Shown: positions 7,903-14,803 of the stretch, one piece after another
Layout of the letters: every line of letters starts with the position of its first letter
Position numbering within the stretch: position 1 is the first letter of the stretch
Origin: Acidimicrobiaceae bacterium
GTDB taxonomy: Bacteria; Actinomycetota; Acidimicrobiia; Acidimicrobiales; MedAcidi-G1
Length of the DNA: 16,055 nucleotides
NCBI GenBank assembly: GCA_003541675.1
Contig: DPMC01000052.1
Location: forward strand, 1 to 16,055
Reading direction: 5' to 3'
Notes under the pieces: model-generated
The model's database searches: none
Told to the model about the DNA's origin: nothing
The model's input: only the letters and a program-made list of their open reading frames with translations
Translations under genes and position numbers: made by a program

Positions 7903-7909
7903 CGGGGTT

Positions 7910-7916
7910 CTCCCTT
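7910..7916 (-). promoter_or_regulatory. Ribosome binding site of serC
   Basis: On the minus strand AAGGGAG lies 7 bases before the ATG at 7902. It is one of the strongest Shine-Dalgarno matches in the window and decides the start against the ATG at 8001. Confidence 0.7.
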
Positions 7917-8062
7917 GGTCGAGCCCGGGCCGGCCGTAGCGGACACGAGGTCGTCGGTAGATGTCTCCGTGAGGGGACAGGGCCTGAATGGACTCGCCCA
8001 TCCTACTTGAGTGGTTTCGGCGGGGGGAGAGGGGTCGGCCCCGGGCCGCTCGTTGGCGTGAC

Positions 8063-8106
8063 CCGGTCGACCGGTGATCTGGGTCAACGATTGGCCTGTG
8101 TCAACG
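8063..8106 (-). promoter_or_regulatory. Tandem repeats and palindrome upstream of serC
   Basis: In the 215-base gap between the CapA gene and serC, two near-identical 11-mers occur in direct orientation. Read on the minus strand they are CGTTGACACAG (8106-8096) and CGTTGACCCAG (8089-8079), 17 bases apart. Next to them is the perfect palindrome CCGGTCGACCGG (8063-8074). Each repeat contains TTGAC, so they could be alternative -35 elements or a dimer-binding operator. No good -10 follows at standard spacing. TAGGAT at 8005-8000 is the only other -10-like hexamer seen, and it would leave a leader of roughly 90 bases. No known riboswitch is recognised in that leader. Confidence 0.35.
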
Positions 8107-8117
8107 GGTGGTAGGTA

Positions 8118-9383
8118 TCAGCCGGTGATGAACGTGAGGCGACGCAGGACGGGTTCGACCACCGCGGCGGTCCGGGCGGCCGAGTCGGCCAGCATGTCGG
8201 GATCGGCCAGATCGGGTTCGTTGATTCCGATGGGCACCACCTCGTGGGTGGTTTCCCGATCAACCCACGTCGGGACATAGCCCAGGTCGGTGATTTGGGC
8301 GCCATCAGCCGTCTCGGTGACCTGGAACCAGGCGATGAGGCCGTCTTGGGTTTCGGGTGGGCAAGAACTGCAAGGGTTGGTCTCGTCGCCGGGCTGGTTG
8401 GTGAGCAGATTGCCCAGTCCGAACGCCACAGCGTCGCCACCACGTCGGACTACCGGCTGGACGACGTGGGCGTGGTGCCCGAGCACCAGGTCGACCTCGG
8501 GGGCGGCTAGCAGACGTTCAGCTGCCGAGCGTTGTCGGTCCGTGGGGTCGGCCCGGTACTCCTCGCCCCAGTGCACGCTGACGACCACGAAGTCGGCACC
8601 GTCGGATCGGGCCGCCGCCGCCTCGTCGATCACCCGGTCCACGTCGAGGTGGGGGACCATCCATGGTGGGTCCACGGGAAGGTCCCGGCCGTTGATGAGG
8701 TCGGTGACCGAGAGGTGGGCCACCCGGAGGCCGCCGGGATTGAACCAGGCTGGCCCGTTGGCGTCCTCTGTGTCGGCCATGCCGGCGGTGGCCAGTCCGA
8801 CCCGCCGCAGGTGGTGAAGAGTGGCCGTCACGCTGGATGGACCCGAATCCAGAGCGTGGTTCGACGCGAGTGAGCAGCCGTCGTAGCCGGCGTCGGCAAT
8901 GGCGTCGGCCAGCGATGACGGCACCCGGAACGTGCCTCGGAAGCTGAGGTCCTGGTCGTCCATCGACAACGGGCTCTCGAGATGACAGAGGGCCAGGTCT
9001 GCACCACTGATGATCGGGCGAATCCGTGCGAACAGGGGAGTGAAGTCCCATGCGTTCTCGCTGGCGGCCCGTTCAGCTACTGCACCGTGGCTGATGATGT
9101 CCCCGGTTGCCACCAGCGTGAACGACAGCGGCGTCGGGGCGGTACTCGTCGGTTCGACCTCATCGGTGCCGTTGGTTGAGGTCACGGCGCTTGACCCGGC
9201 AGCAGGAACCGTGCTGTTGACCGGTGTTTCAACCGGGGCCTCGATCAGGGCCGACGGTTCCGGGTCGCCGCTGTCCACGAGGTCAGCCACGAGGAGTATT
9301 AGGAGGGCCACCATGGTGACGACCTGGAGCCGCCAGGCCAGTCGCCGTTCGGAACGGAACAGAGGGTGGACGGGTTCGCTCAC
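8118..9383 (-). CDS. CapA-family metallophosphoesterase-like protein, membrane-anchored
   Basis: The 421-residue product has one predicted membrane segment (residues ~19-36), then a Thr/Pro/Ser/Val-rich linker to about residue 85, and then a CapA (PGA_cap) domain. Conserved blocks are VATGDIISHG (Asp95), CHLESPLS (Glu136, usually NLE), ASNHALDSG (Asn175, His176), VHWGEEY (His271) and GHHAHVVQ (His304, His306), which form the two-metal phosphoesterase-type centre. CapA proteins take part in poly-gamma-glutamate capsule synthesis or export, but most actinobacterial members have no proven polymer. The rest of the capBCA set is absent here. The GTG start at 9383 overlaps the stop of the upstream amidohydrolase (GTGA), so the two are probably translated together. 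Confidence 0.87.
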   Translation of the reverse strand: MSEPVHPLFRSERRLAWRLQVVTMVALLILLVADLVDSGDPEPSALIEAPVETPVNSTVPAAGSSAVTSTNGTDEVEPTSTAPTPLSFTLVATGDIISHGAVAERAASENAWDFTPLFARIRPIISGADLALCHLESPLSMDDQDLSFRGTFRVPSSLADAIADAGYDGCSLASNHALDSGPSSVTATLHHLRRVGLATAGMADTEDANGPAWFNPGGLRVAHLSVTDLINGRDLPVDPPWMVPHLDVDRVIDEAAAARSDGADFVVVSVHWGEEYRADPTDRQRSAAERLLAAPEVDLVLGHHAHVVQPVVRRGGDAVAFGLGNLLTNQPGDETNPCSSCPPETQDGLIAWFQVTETADGAQITDLGYVPTWVDRETTHEVVPIGINEPDLADPDMLADSAARTAAVVEPVLRRLTFITG

Positions 9384-11008
9384 CCGGCGTCGACCTGGCT
9401 CACGAGAGGCACGCCGGGACGCGCCGACCGGTTGGTGGTACCGGCCTCCCGCACAACTTGTCCGTTGACCACCACGTGGTGGACACCGACCGACTCCAGC
9501 CACGTCTTCTCAATGGTTGCACGGTCGGAAATGGTGGCCGGGTCAAAGACGGTCACGTCGGCTGCCGCTCCGGCCGAGAGGCGGCCCCGTTGGGCCATGG
9601 CCGGGCTGGAACCCTCCAGCAGTCGGGCCGGGAGGATGGTCATCTTGGCCAATGCCTCAGGCAGCGTCAGTACGCCCTGGTCGCGCACGTAGTGGCCCAG
9701 CACCCGACTGAAACAGCCCGATGCCCGGGGATGGTTGTTGTGGGGCCTTTCGAGGATGGCGTCGGACCCCACCATGATCCAGGGGGTGGTGAGCGGCAGT
9801 TCGATGTCGTCGTCGGACATGGCGAACGCCGCGGTGAGAAGGTTGTCCTTCCGGGCTGCTTGCCAGCCAGCCTCGTCAAGGCGCTTGGACGTGGCCGCGA
9901 TCTGGAGGTCAGCCACCGTGATGCCGTATTTCTCCCGGAAGTTGTCGAACCGGGCGCTGTTCGCGTAGGTGGCCCAGAAGGTGTAGGGGTAGGAGCAGGC
10001 TGTCAGGGCCAGCCCGTCGGCCCGCGCGGCTTCCATCTGGGCTATCGCCTCGGCCATCCGCCCGGTGCCGCCGGTCGAGTTGACGTGCTCGATGTGGACG
10101 GCACAGCCCGTTCGCCGTGCCACGGTGACCGCCTCGGCAATGGCCTCCTCCTGGGTTCCCGGTTCCAGGTTCTCCGAGTACCGGAGGTGCAGGCAGAGGG
10201 GTACGCCGTGGGAGGCGGCGAGGTCGCCGTGACGGAGCATCTCGTCGAGGGTGACGCCGGGGACGTATTCCGGTTGTTCGTGGATGCCCAGTGCGCCCCC
10301 TCGTAGGTCAGCGTCGGCTCGTCGGATCAACTCGTCGAGATGGCGATCGGTGGCGTAGTCGATGCCCGCACCGATGGCTGCCCGGTGGCTGTACTGGTCG
10401 GTGGCGCCGCCGTAGTTGACCGGTGGCCGGTGGGTAGACGAGCGTGACAGGAATGTGTCCATTGGGTCGTTGATGCCGTGCATGCAGAGGTTGGAGGTGA
10501 CCCCGTCGGCGATCTTGTTCCATTCTCCGTAACCGTTCACGGGGTAGGAAAGGATGTCGATGAAGCCGGGAGCGACCACCAGTCCCGTGGCGTTCAGGGT
10601 TGAACGGCCAACCAGCGGTGTGGTGGCCACGGTCATCACGGTGTCGCCGTCGATGCCCACGTGGGCCACAGCGTCGAATCCGGTCTCCGGGTCGATGACC
10701 CGCCCGCCGGCAACCACCAGGTCGTAGCGGTGGGTGTCGACCGTGGTGGTGGTCTCGTCAGCCCCAACGGTCGACGATGTCGGTGGTTCCGGGGGCCGGC
10801 TGGTGGATGAGCGAGGAACCGCCGGAATGGTGGTCGGGCCAACGGCGGTGGCCCCACCATCTGGTCTGCCCGGAAGCCGCCGACCAAGCGCAAGGAGGGC
10901 GCCGCCGAAACCGATGCCGAGGACGACTCGCCGTCTGCCCACTGCTTGGGGCCGCAAGTCGGAATCCGGGTACGGGTCGGGGTGCGGGTCGTCGGCAGCC
11001 TCGTCCAC
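9380..11008 (-). CDS. D-aminoacylase-like amidohydrolase with N-terminal membrane/Tat-like segment
   Basis: The 542-residue product starts with an acidic/Pro-rich tail, then GRRRVVLGIGFGGALLALG (24-42), which resembles a twin-arginine signal or anchor, and then a Thr/Pro linker. The amidohydrolase part begins at YDLVVAGGRVIDP (95-107). Family features of N-acyl-D-amino-acid deacylases are GALGIHEQPEYVPG (239-251), LHLRYSE (His274), IEHVNSTGG (His308), MVGSDAI (Asp414) and RVLGHYVR. The usual PGFIDxHxH metal motif reads PGFIDILSY, so both His ligands are replaced (Leu153, Tyr155). Activity as a classical zinc deacylase is therefore uncertain. GTG 11008 was chosen because it gives a sensible signal and follows TAGCGT by 8 bases. 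It is coupled to the CapA gene and divergent from the TIM-barrel gene. Confidence 0.82.
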   Translation of the reverse strand: MDEAADDPHPDPYPDSDLRPQAVGRRRVVLGIGFGGALLALGRRLPGRPDGGATAVGPTTIPAVPRSSTSRPPEPPTSSTVGADETTTTVDTHRYDLVVAGGRVIDPETGFDAVAHVGIDGDTVMTVATTPLVGRSTLNATGLVVAPGFIDILSYPVNGYGEWNKIADGVTSNLCMHGINDPMDTFLSRSSTHRPPVNYGGATDQYSHRAAIGAGIDYATDRHLDELIRRADADLRGGALGIHEQPEYVPGVTLDEMLRHGDLAASHGVPLCLHLRYSENLEPGTQEEAIAEAVTVARRTGCAVHIEHVNSTGGTGRMAEAIAQMEAARADGLALTACSYPYTFWATYANSARFDNFREKYGITVADLQIAATSKRLDEAGWQAARKDNLLTAAFAMSDDDIELPLTTPWIMVGSDAILERPHNNHPRASGCFSRVLGHYVRDQGVLTLPEALAKMTILPARLLEGSSPAMAQRGRLSAGAAADVTVFDPATISDRATIEKTWLESVGVHHVVVNGQVVREAGTTNRSARPGVPLVSQVDAG

Positions 11009-11070
11009 GGAGCCAGACGCTAGTGGTGGGCCGCCCCGGACCGGGTCCAGGCGGTGGCTACCGTGGCCGT
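11009..11070. promoter_or_regulatory. Divergent promoter region between amidohydrolase and TIM-barrel genes
   Basis: This 62-base gap must hold promoters for both directions. On the plus strand TACCGT (11059-11064) lies at exactly -12 to -7 of the GTG at 11071. On the minus strand TAGCGT (11022-11017) ends 8 bases before the GTG at 11008. Neither gene has a Shine-Dalgarno match, so both mRNAs may be leaderless or nearly so. No convincing -35 boxes are seen. Confidence 0.35.
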
Positions 11071-12129
11071 GTGGTCGATGGGACGCTACGACGCGTCGGG
11101 CTCCTGCTGGGGACCGGCCTGCTGGTGGTGATCCTGACCGTGGTGGCCGGGCTGGAACGAGGAGGGTCCGACCACTGGGTGACCGGTCGACCATTGGCTG
11201 TCGTCGGTGCTCGACTGGTCGTCGAACCCGCCCCGGCACGCAACCTCGATCCCTACCGTGGAACCGGTACGTGGGCCGACGCCTACGACTTCGATCCGGC
11301 CTACGCACCGGGGAAGTTGACGGTGGTGCCGACCGATCTGGCTCTCATGGCCGAGACCGGTGTCCGCACCCTGTTTATCCAGGCGTCGAGGTCGGACCGT
11401 CGTGCCGTGGGCCTCGTCGCCGACCCGTGGCTACTGGCCGGCTTCCTCCTGGCCGGTGATGCCGTCGACGTGGCGGTCGTTGCCTGGTACCTACCCAAGT
11501 GGACTGCTGACGACGAGGACCTTGAGCGCCTCCTGGCTCTGGACCGCTTCACCGTGCTGGGACGGCGGTTCGCAGGGATCGCGGTGGACATCGAGTGGAA
11601 CCGAGACGACCTGGGGGCCATTGAACGGTCGGATCGGCTGGTCGACCTGTCGGATCGGCTGCGACGAACGGTGGGCGACGATCCGCTGGGGGCGATCGTC
11701 ATGCCACCGGTCATCACCGACGAGATCAATCTGGCGTACTGGCCCGGTTTTCCGTGGGTCGAACTGGCCGATCGCTACGACGTCTGGCTGCCCATGGGCT
11801 ACTGGTCGTTCCGGACCGAGGAGCATGCAGACCCGGCGTTCTACACGACGGACAACATTCGTCGGCTGCGAGCTGACCTGGGCGACCCGGGCGCCGTCGT
11901 GCACGCCATTGGCGGTATCGGGGCGGCCGACGGGACGGCGGTGGTGGACCCCGGTGAACCGTTGGCGTCGGTCGACGACCTCGAACCTTTTGTGGCTGCA
12001 TTGGTTGGCGAGGGGGCGATCGGCGGTTCGATCTACGACTGGGCATCCATGGGTGTTGACGCCCGGGTCCGGTTCGGCCAACTCATGGGCGGCCCGTTTT
12101 CGGCAGATTTAGCGGCCCGGGCGGGCTGA
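11071..12129 (+). CDS. Membrane-anchored TIM-barrel-like protein, possible glycoside hydrolase
   Basis: The 352-residue product has one membrane segment (residues ~9-28) and an outer domain that looks like a TIM barrel: alternating hydrophobic strands and helices, with GVRTLFIQAS, VDVAVVAWYLPKW, FAGIAVDIEW, YDVWLPMGYWSF and GGSIYDWASMG. The pair Asp173/Glu175 in VDIEW, the MGYW strand and the closing GGSIYDW strand recall the strand ends of GH18-like and related glycosidase barrels. The GH18 DxxDxDxE motif is not complete, so the enzymatic assignment is inference. The GTG at 11071 was chosen because it starts just before the membrane segment and has a TACCGT box at leaderless spacing. A longer frame to 10777 would run through the divergent amidohydrolase gene and is rejected. 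The position beside two envelope enzymes suggests surface polymer work. Confidence 0.65.
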   Translation: MVDGTLRRVGLLLGTGLLVVILTVVAGLERGGSDHWVTGRPLAVVGARLVVEPAPARNLDPYRGTGTWADAYDFDPAYAPGKLTVVPTDLALMAETGVRTLFIQASRSDRRAVGLVADPWLLAGFLLAGDAVDVAVVAWYLPKWTADDEDLERLLALDRFTVLGRRFAGIAVDIEWNRDDLGAIERSDRLVDLSDRLRRTVGDDPLGAIVMPPVITDEINLAYWPGFPWVELADRYDVWLPMGYWSFRTEEHADPAFYTTDNIRRLRADLGDPGAVVHAIGGIGAADGTAVVDPGEPLASVDDLEPFVAALVGEGAIGGSIYDWASMGVDARVRFGQLMGGPFSADLAARAG

Positions 12130-12188
12130 GGCCGAGAAGTCAACGTTGTGCCCACGGGTGGACGATTCCCTGTGGTGGTCGACCGCAA

Positions 12189-12217
12189 TTGGTCCGCGCG
12201 CGCGGGTCGCGTACCAT
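12189..12217 (+). promoter_or_regulatory. Promoter of the methyltransferase gene
   Basis: TTGGTC (12189-12194) and TACCAT (12212-12217) are separated by exactly 17 bases, the best sigma70-like pair in the window. The spacer is almost pure CG alternation, and the palindrome CCGCGCGCGCGG (12194-12205) lies in it. A second palindrome, TGGAC-G-GTCCA (12217-12227), covers the predicted transcript start near 12224 and could be an operator. The mRNA leader to the ATG at 12276 would be about 50 bases. Confidence 0.5.
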
Positions 12218-12261
12218 GGACGGTCCAGATCGGCCCGAGGGTGGATGGGGCTGAGTGATGG

Positions 12262-12266
12262 GGAGG
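12262..12266 (+). promoter_or_regulatory. Ribosome binding site of the methyltransferase gene
   Basis: GGAGG lies 9 bases before the ATG at 12276. It favours that start over GTG 12255 and ATG 12258, which overlap or abut this site. Confidence 0.65.
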
Positions 12267-12275
12267 CGACACCTG

Positions 12276-13826
12276 ATGACTGAACGGCGCGGCGCGACCG
12301 AGAGTCCGTCCACGACGACGACTTCGACGACCAGCTTCGGCGTGGGACGTCGCGAGAACCATGACGCCTCGGCGTTCTACGCCCGCTTCACCCCGCCGAC
12401 CGTGTCCGACGACGACGTGGTGGTCCGGGCACCCGACTTGGGCGACGGATGTTTAAATGGCGACGCCCGCGATATGCACCAGATTCCGGATGCATCGGTC
12501 GCCCTGGTGGTCACCTCCCCGCCCTACTTCGTGGGCAAGGACTACGAGGTGGAGATGGAACGTGACGGCGTGCCGTCCTCCTACCTGGAGTACCTGGGGA
12601 TGCTGCGTGACGTGTTCGCCGAGTGCGTGCGGGTGCTCGAGCCGGGCGGCCGGATCGCCGTCAACGTGGCCAACCTGGGTCGCAAGCCGTACCGGAGCCT
12701 GTCGGCCGACGTCATCGGGATCCTGCAGGACGAACTGGGGCTGCTGCTCCGGGGCGAGGTGGTGTGGCAGAAGGCCGAGGGGGCGACCGGCTCGGTGGCC
12801 TGGGGTTCGTTCCGGCGGGCCGCCAACCCGGTGCTGCGTGACATGACCGAACGGGTGGTCATCGCCAGCAAGGGTCGGTTCGACCGCGCCGTGCCGGCTG
12901 CCCGCAGGACCCGTGACGGCCTCCCGTCGGAGAGCACCATCACCACCGACGAGTTCATGGAAGCCACCCTTGACGTGTGGCGGATCGACGCCGAACAAGC
13001 CACTCGGGTGGGCCATCCGGCGCCCTTTCCCGTCGAGCTGCCACGACGACTCATCGACCTTTACACCTACCGGGACGACCTGGTGCTGGACCCCTTCCTC
13101 GGGTCGGGCAGCACGCTGGTGGCGGCCGCCCGCTCCGGTCGTCGCGGCGTGGGCTTCGACCTGGATCCCGAGTACGTGACGTTGGCCAAGCAACGCCTAG
13201 CCGACGAGCAACGTCGCCTCGCCGAAGAGCCGGTCGCAGCGTGGCGTCGGGCCGACCTGTCCAGTGCTACGGCCGCCCAGGAGGGGTTGTTCGCAGAGGT
13301 GGGGGCGCTCGGGCCCGATCAGGCGCTCGACCGGGCTACGGCATCGGGCAAGAAGGTGGCTGACATTGCCGAGGCCGCACTCCTCGAGGCCGGTTTCGAG
13401 GTCGTCAAGGCTCCGGCGGTCCGCCGCGACCTGGGCCTGCAGTTCCCGTTCTTGGTGACCGATGGACATTTGGGTCGTCAGTGGTACGTCGACGTGGCAG
13501 GAGCGTTCACCAACGCCCGGGCCGGAATGCGGCGCGCCGACGTGTTGTGGCGGACTCTCGGGCGGGCCCACGTCCTGTCCAGTGGGCATGCCGCCGACGG
13601 CCCGCACGGCCGGCCTCGACTGCTGGTGTTGACCCCTCGCCTCCCGCGTTCGGGAACCGAGGGCGATCGTGCCCTTCGGGCCGCTGGAGGCCACGGGGTG
13701 TTCGACGTGTTGGAACTGTTTGATGGGCCGGCTACCGAGCGGCTCCGCCACTACGCCGAGACGTCCCCCGATCGTCCGCTGCCGGGATTCTGGGGGGAGG
13801 ACGAGGTGGAGGCCCGCTTCACCTGA
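12276..13826 (+). CDS. N6/N4-type site-specific DNA methyltransferase with extra C-terminal domain
   Basis: The 516-residue product begins with a low-complexity Ser/Thr stretch (to ~20). The methyltransferase core follows in beta-class order: GDARDMHQIPDASVALVVTSPPYF with catalytic TSPPY at 80-84, a middle target-recognition stretch, then LDPFLGSGSTLVAA (SAM-binding FxGxG motif, 271-284) and GVGFDLDPEY. It would transfer methyl from SAM to exocyclic amino groups of adenine (N6) or cytosine (N4); the sequence does not settle which, or the recognition site. Residues ~359-490 form an added domain with GFEVVKAP, LQFPFLV, WYVDVAGAF and RRADVLWRTLGRAHVL. This resembles a PD-(D/E)XK nuclease-like fold whose catalytic Lys is absent (DVA in place of D/ExK). 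No separate restriction gene is adjacent, so it is probably an orphan methylase. The stop abuts the convergent cyclase gene. Confidence 0.87.
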   Translation: MTERRGATESPSTTTTSTTSFGVGRRENHDASAFYARFTPPTVSDDDVVVRAPDLGDGCLNGDARDMHQIPDASVALVVTSPPYFVGKDYEVEMERDGVPSSYLEYLGMLRDVFAECVRVLEPGGRIAVNVANLGRKPYRSLSADVIGILQDELGLLLRGEVVWQKAEGATGSVAWGSFRRAANPVLRDMTERVVIASKGRFDRAVPAARRTRDGLPSESTITTDEFMEATLDVWRIDAEQATRVGHPAPFPVELPRRLIDLYTYRDDLVLDPFLGSGSTLVAAARSGRRGVGFDLDPEYVTLAKQRLADEQRRLAEEPVAAWRRADLSSATAAQEGLFAEVGALGPDQALDRATASGKKVADIAEAALLEAGFEVVKAPAVRRDLGLQFPFLVTDGHLGRQWYVDVAGAFTNARAGMRRADVLWRTLGRAHVLSSGHAADGPHGRPRLLVLTPRLPRSGTEGDRALRAAGGHGVFDVLELFDGPATERLRHYAETSPDRPLPGFWGEDEVEARFT

Positions 13827-14717
13827 TCAGCCGTCGGGTTCGTCAGACACCGGTTCGAAGACCACCTCGAACAGCACCGGCCACCGTTTCCCCGTCAACA
13901 GGAACCTGCCGGTTTCGGGGTCGTGGGCGATCCCGTTGAGTACGTCTTCGTCGCCCAGTGTGGATCGGTCGGCCAACAGGCCTGATGCGTCGACCACCGC
14001 GGTGACCGCCCCGGTCGACGGGTCGATGGCCACGATGGTGTCGGTCAGCCAAACATTGGCCCACACGGTGCCGTCCACGCACTCCAACTCGTTGAGGCGT
14101 TCCACCGGTCGGCCGTCGAGCCGCACAGCAATGTCCCCACTGCGGGCGAGGTCGAAGTTCCGAAACGTGAGGTGATCCGAGCCGTCGGACATGACCAGCG
14201 AGTGGGCTGCTCCATCCGGGCCGGTCTCGCCGAGGCCGCAGAGCCCCCAGCCCTGACCGCCATAGGTCAGGACGTCCACCTTGCTGAGAGTCGCCAGATC
14301 CCAGACCACGGCCCGACCGGCCTTCCAGGTCAACTGGATGGCCCGATCGTCGCCGATCGACGTGAGGCCCTCGCCGAACCACGTGGCGTCGAGGAGCGCA
14401 GACCGCAGCACCCGTCCGGTAGCCCGGTCGACCTCACGGATCCCCGATTCCCCATAGCGGCCGGTGGTCTCCAGGAGTCGACCGTCGACCAGTTCGAGCC
14501 CCTGGGTGAAAGCCGTCGGGTCATGTGGGTGGGTGGCCACTACCCGGGGAACAAGGCGAAGAACCGGATCGACGATCGGGTCGCCGGCCGATGACGGCTC
14601 GGCTACTTCCCCGGGGCCCGGCGAATCGCAGGCGACCAGGGCCATGCCCATGGCCGGGATCAGGAGCACCCGCAACAGGGCCCATGCGGCGCACCTGATC
14701 GGGTGGTGTCGGTTCAC
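13827..14717 (-). CDS. Glutaminyl-peptide cyclotransferase (plant/bacterial type), lipoprotein
   Basis: The enzyme turns N-terminal Gln of peptides and proteins into pyroglutamate, releasing ammonia. The bacterial form is a five-bladed beta-propeller related to papaya cyclase. The 296-residue product shows the family signatures in order: HPHDPTAFTQGLELVDGRL, ETTGRYGESGIREVD, WFGEGLT, IQLTWKAGRAVVWD, GGQGWGLC, MSDGSDHLTFRNFD, LNELECVDGTVWANVWLTD, DVLNGIAHD and LLTGKRWPVLFEV. The N terminus is a signal with LVAC (Cys30), so the protein should be a lipoprotein outside the membrane. The GTG at 14717 was chosen because it starts just before the signal and has GAGG ten bases upstream; longer frames would run through the divergent hydrolase gene. 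Its substrate proteins are unknown. Confidence 0.92.
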   Translation of the reverse strand: MNRHHPIRCAAWALLRVLLIPAMGMALVACDSPGPGEVAEPSSAGDPIVDPVLRLVPRVVATHPHDPTAFTQGLELVDGRLLETTGRYGESGIREVDRATGRVLRSALLDATWFGEGLTSIGDDRAIQLTWKAGRAVVWDLATLSKVDVLTYGGQGWGLCGLGETGPDGAAHSLVMSDGSDHLTFRNFDLARSGDIAVRLDGRPVERLNELECVDGTVWANVWLTDTIVAIDPSTGAVTAVVDASGLLADRSTLGDEDVLNGIAHDPETGRFLLTGKRWPVLFEVVFEPVSDEPDG

Positions 14718-14803
14718 GGCTCCCCATCCTCGTCTCGTCGGTCCGAAGGCGGTCCGGCCAGACTGCGATCCATGACCGGACGGTGTGATCGTAGGACCCG
14801 CTG

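Noticed and set aside
7903..8001. 33-residue N-terminal extension of SerC from ATG 8001
   Set aside because: The strong AAGGGAG site serves ATG 7902, and the family length and first motif fit that start.
8063..8074. GGTCGACC core shared by the serC upstream region and 12177-12184 as a common operator
   Set aside because: GTCGAC is common throughout these GC-rich coding regions (a GGTCGACC also lies inside the CapA gene), so sharing it is not meaningful alone.
10777..11070. Upstream extension of the TIM-barrel frame
   Set aside because: It overlaps the amidohydrolase N-terminal region on the other strand and has atypical composition; a membrane segment starts right after GTG 11071.
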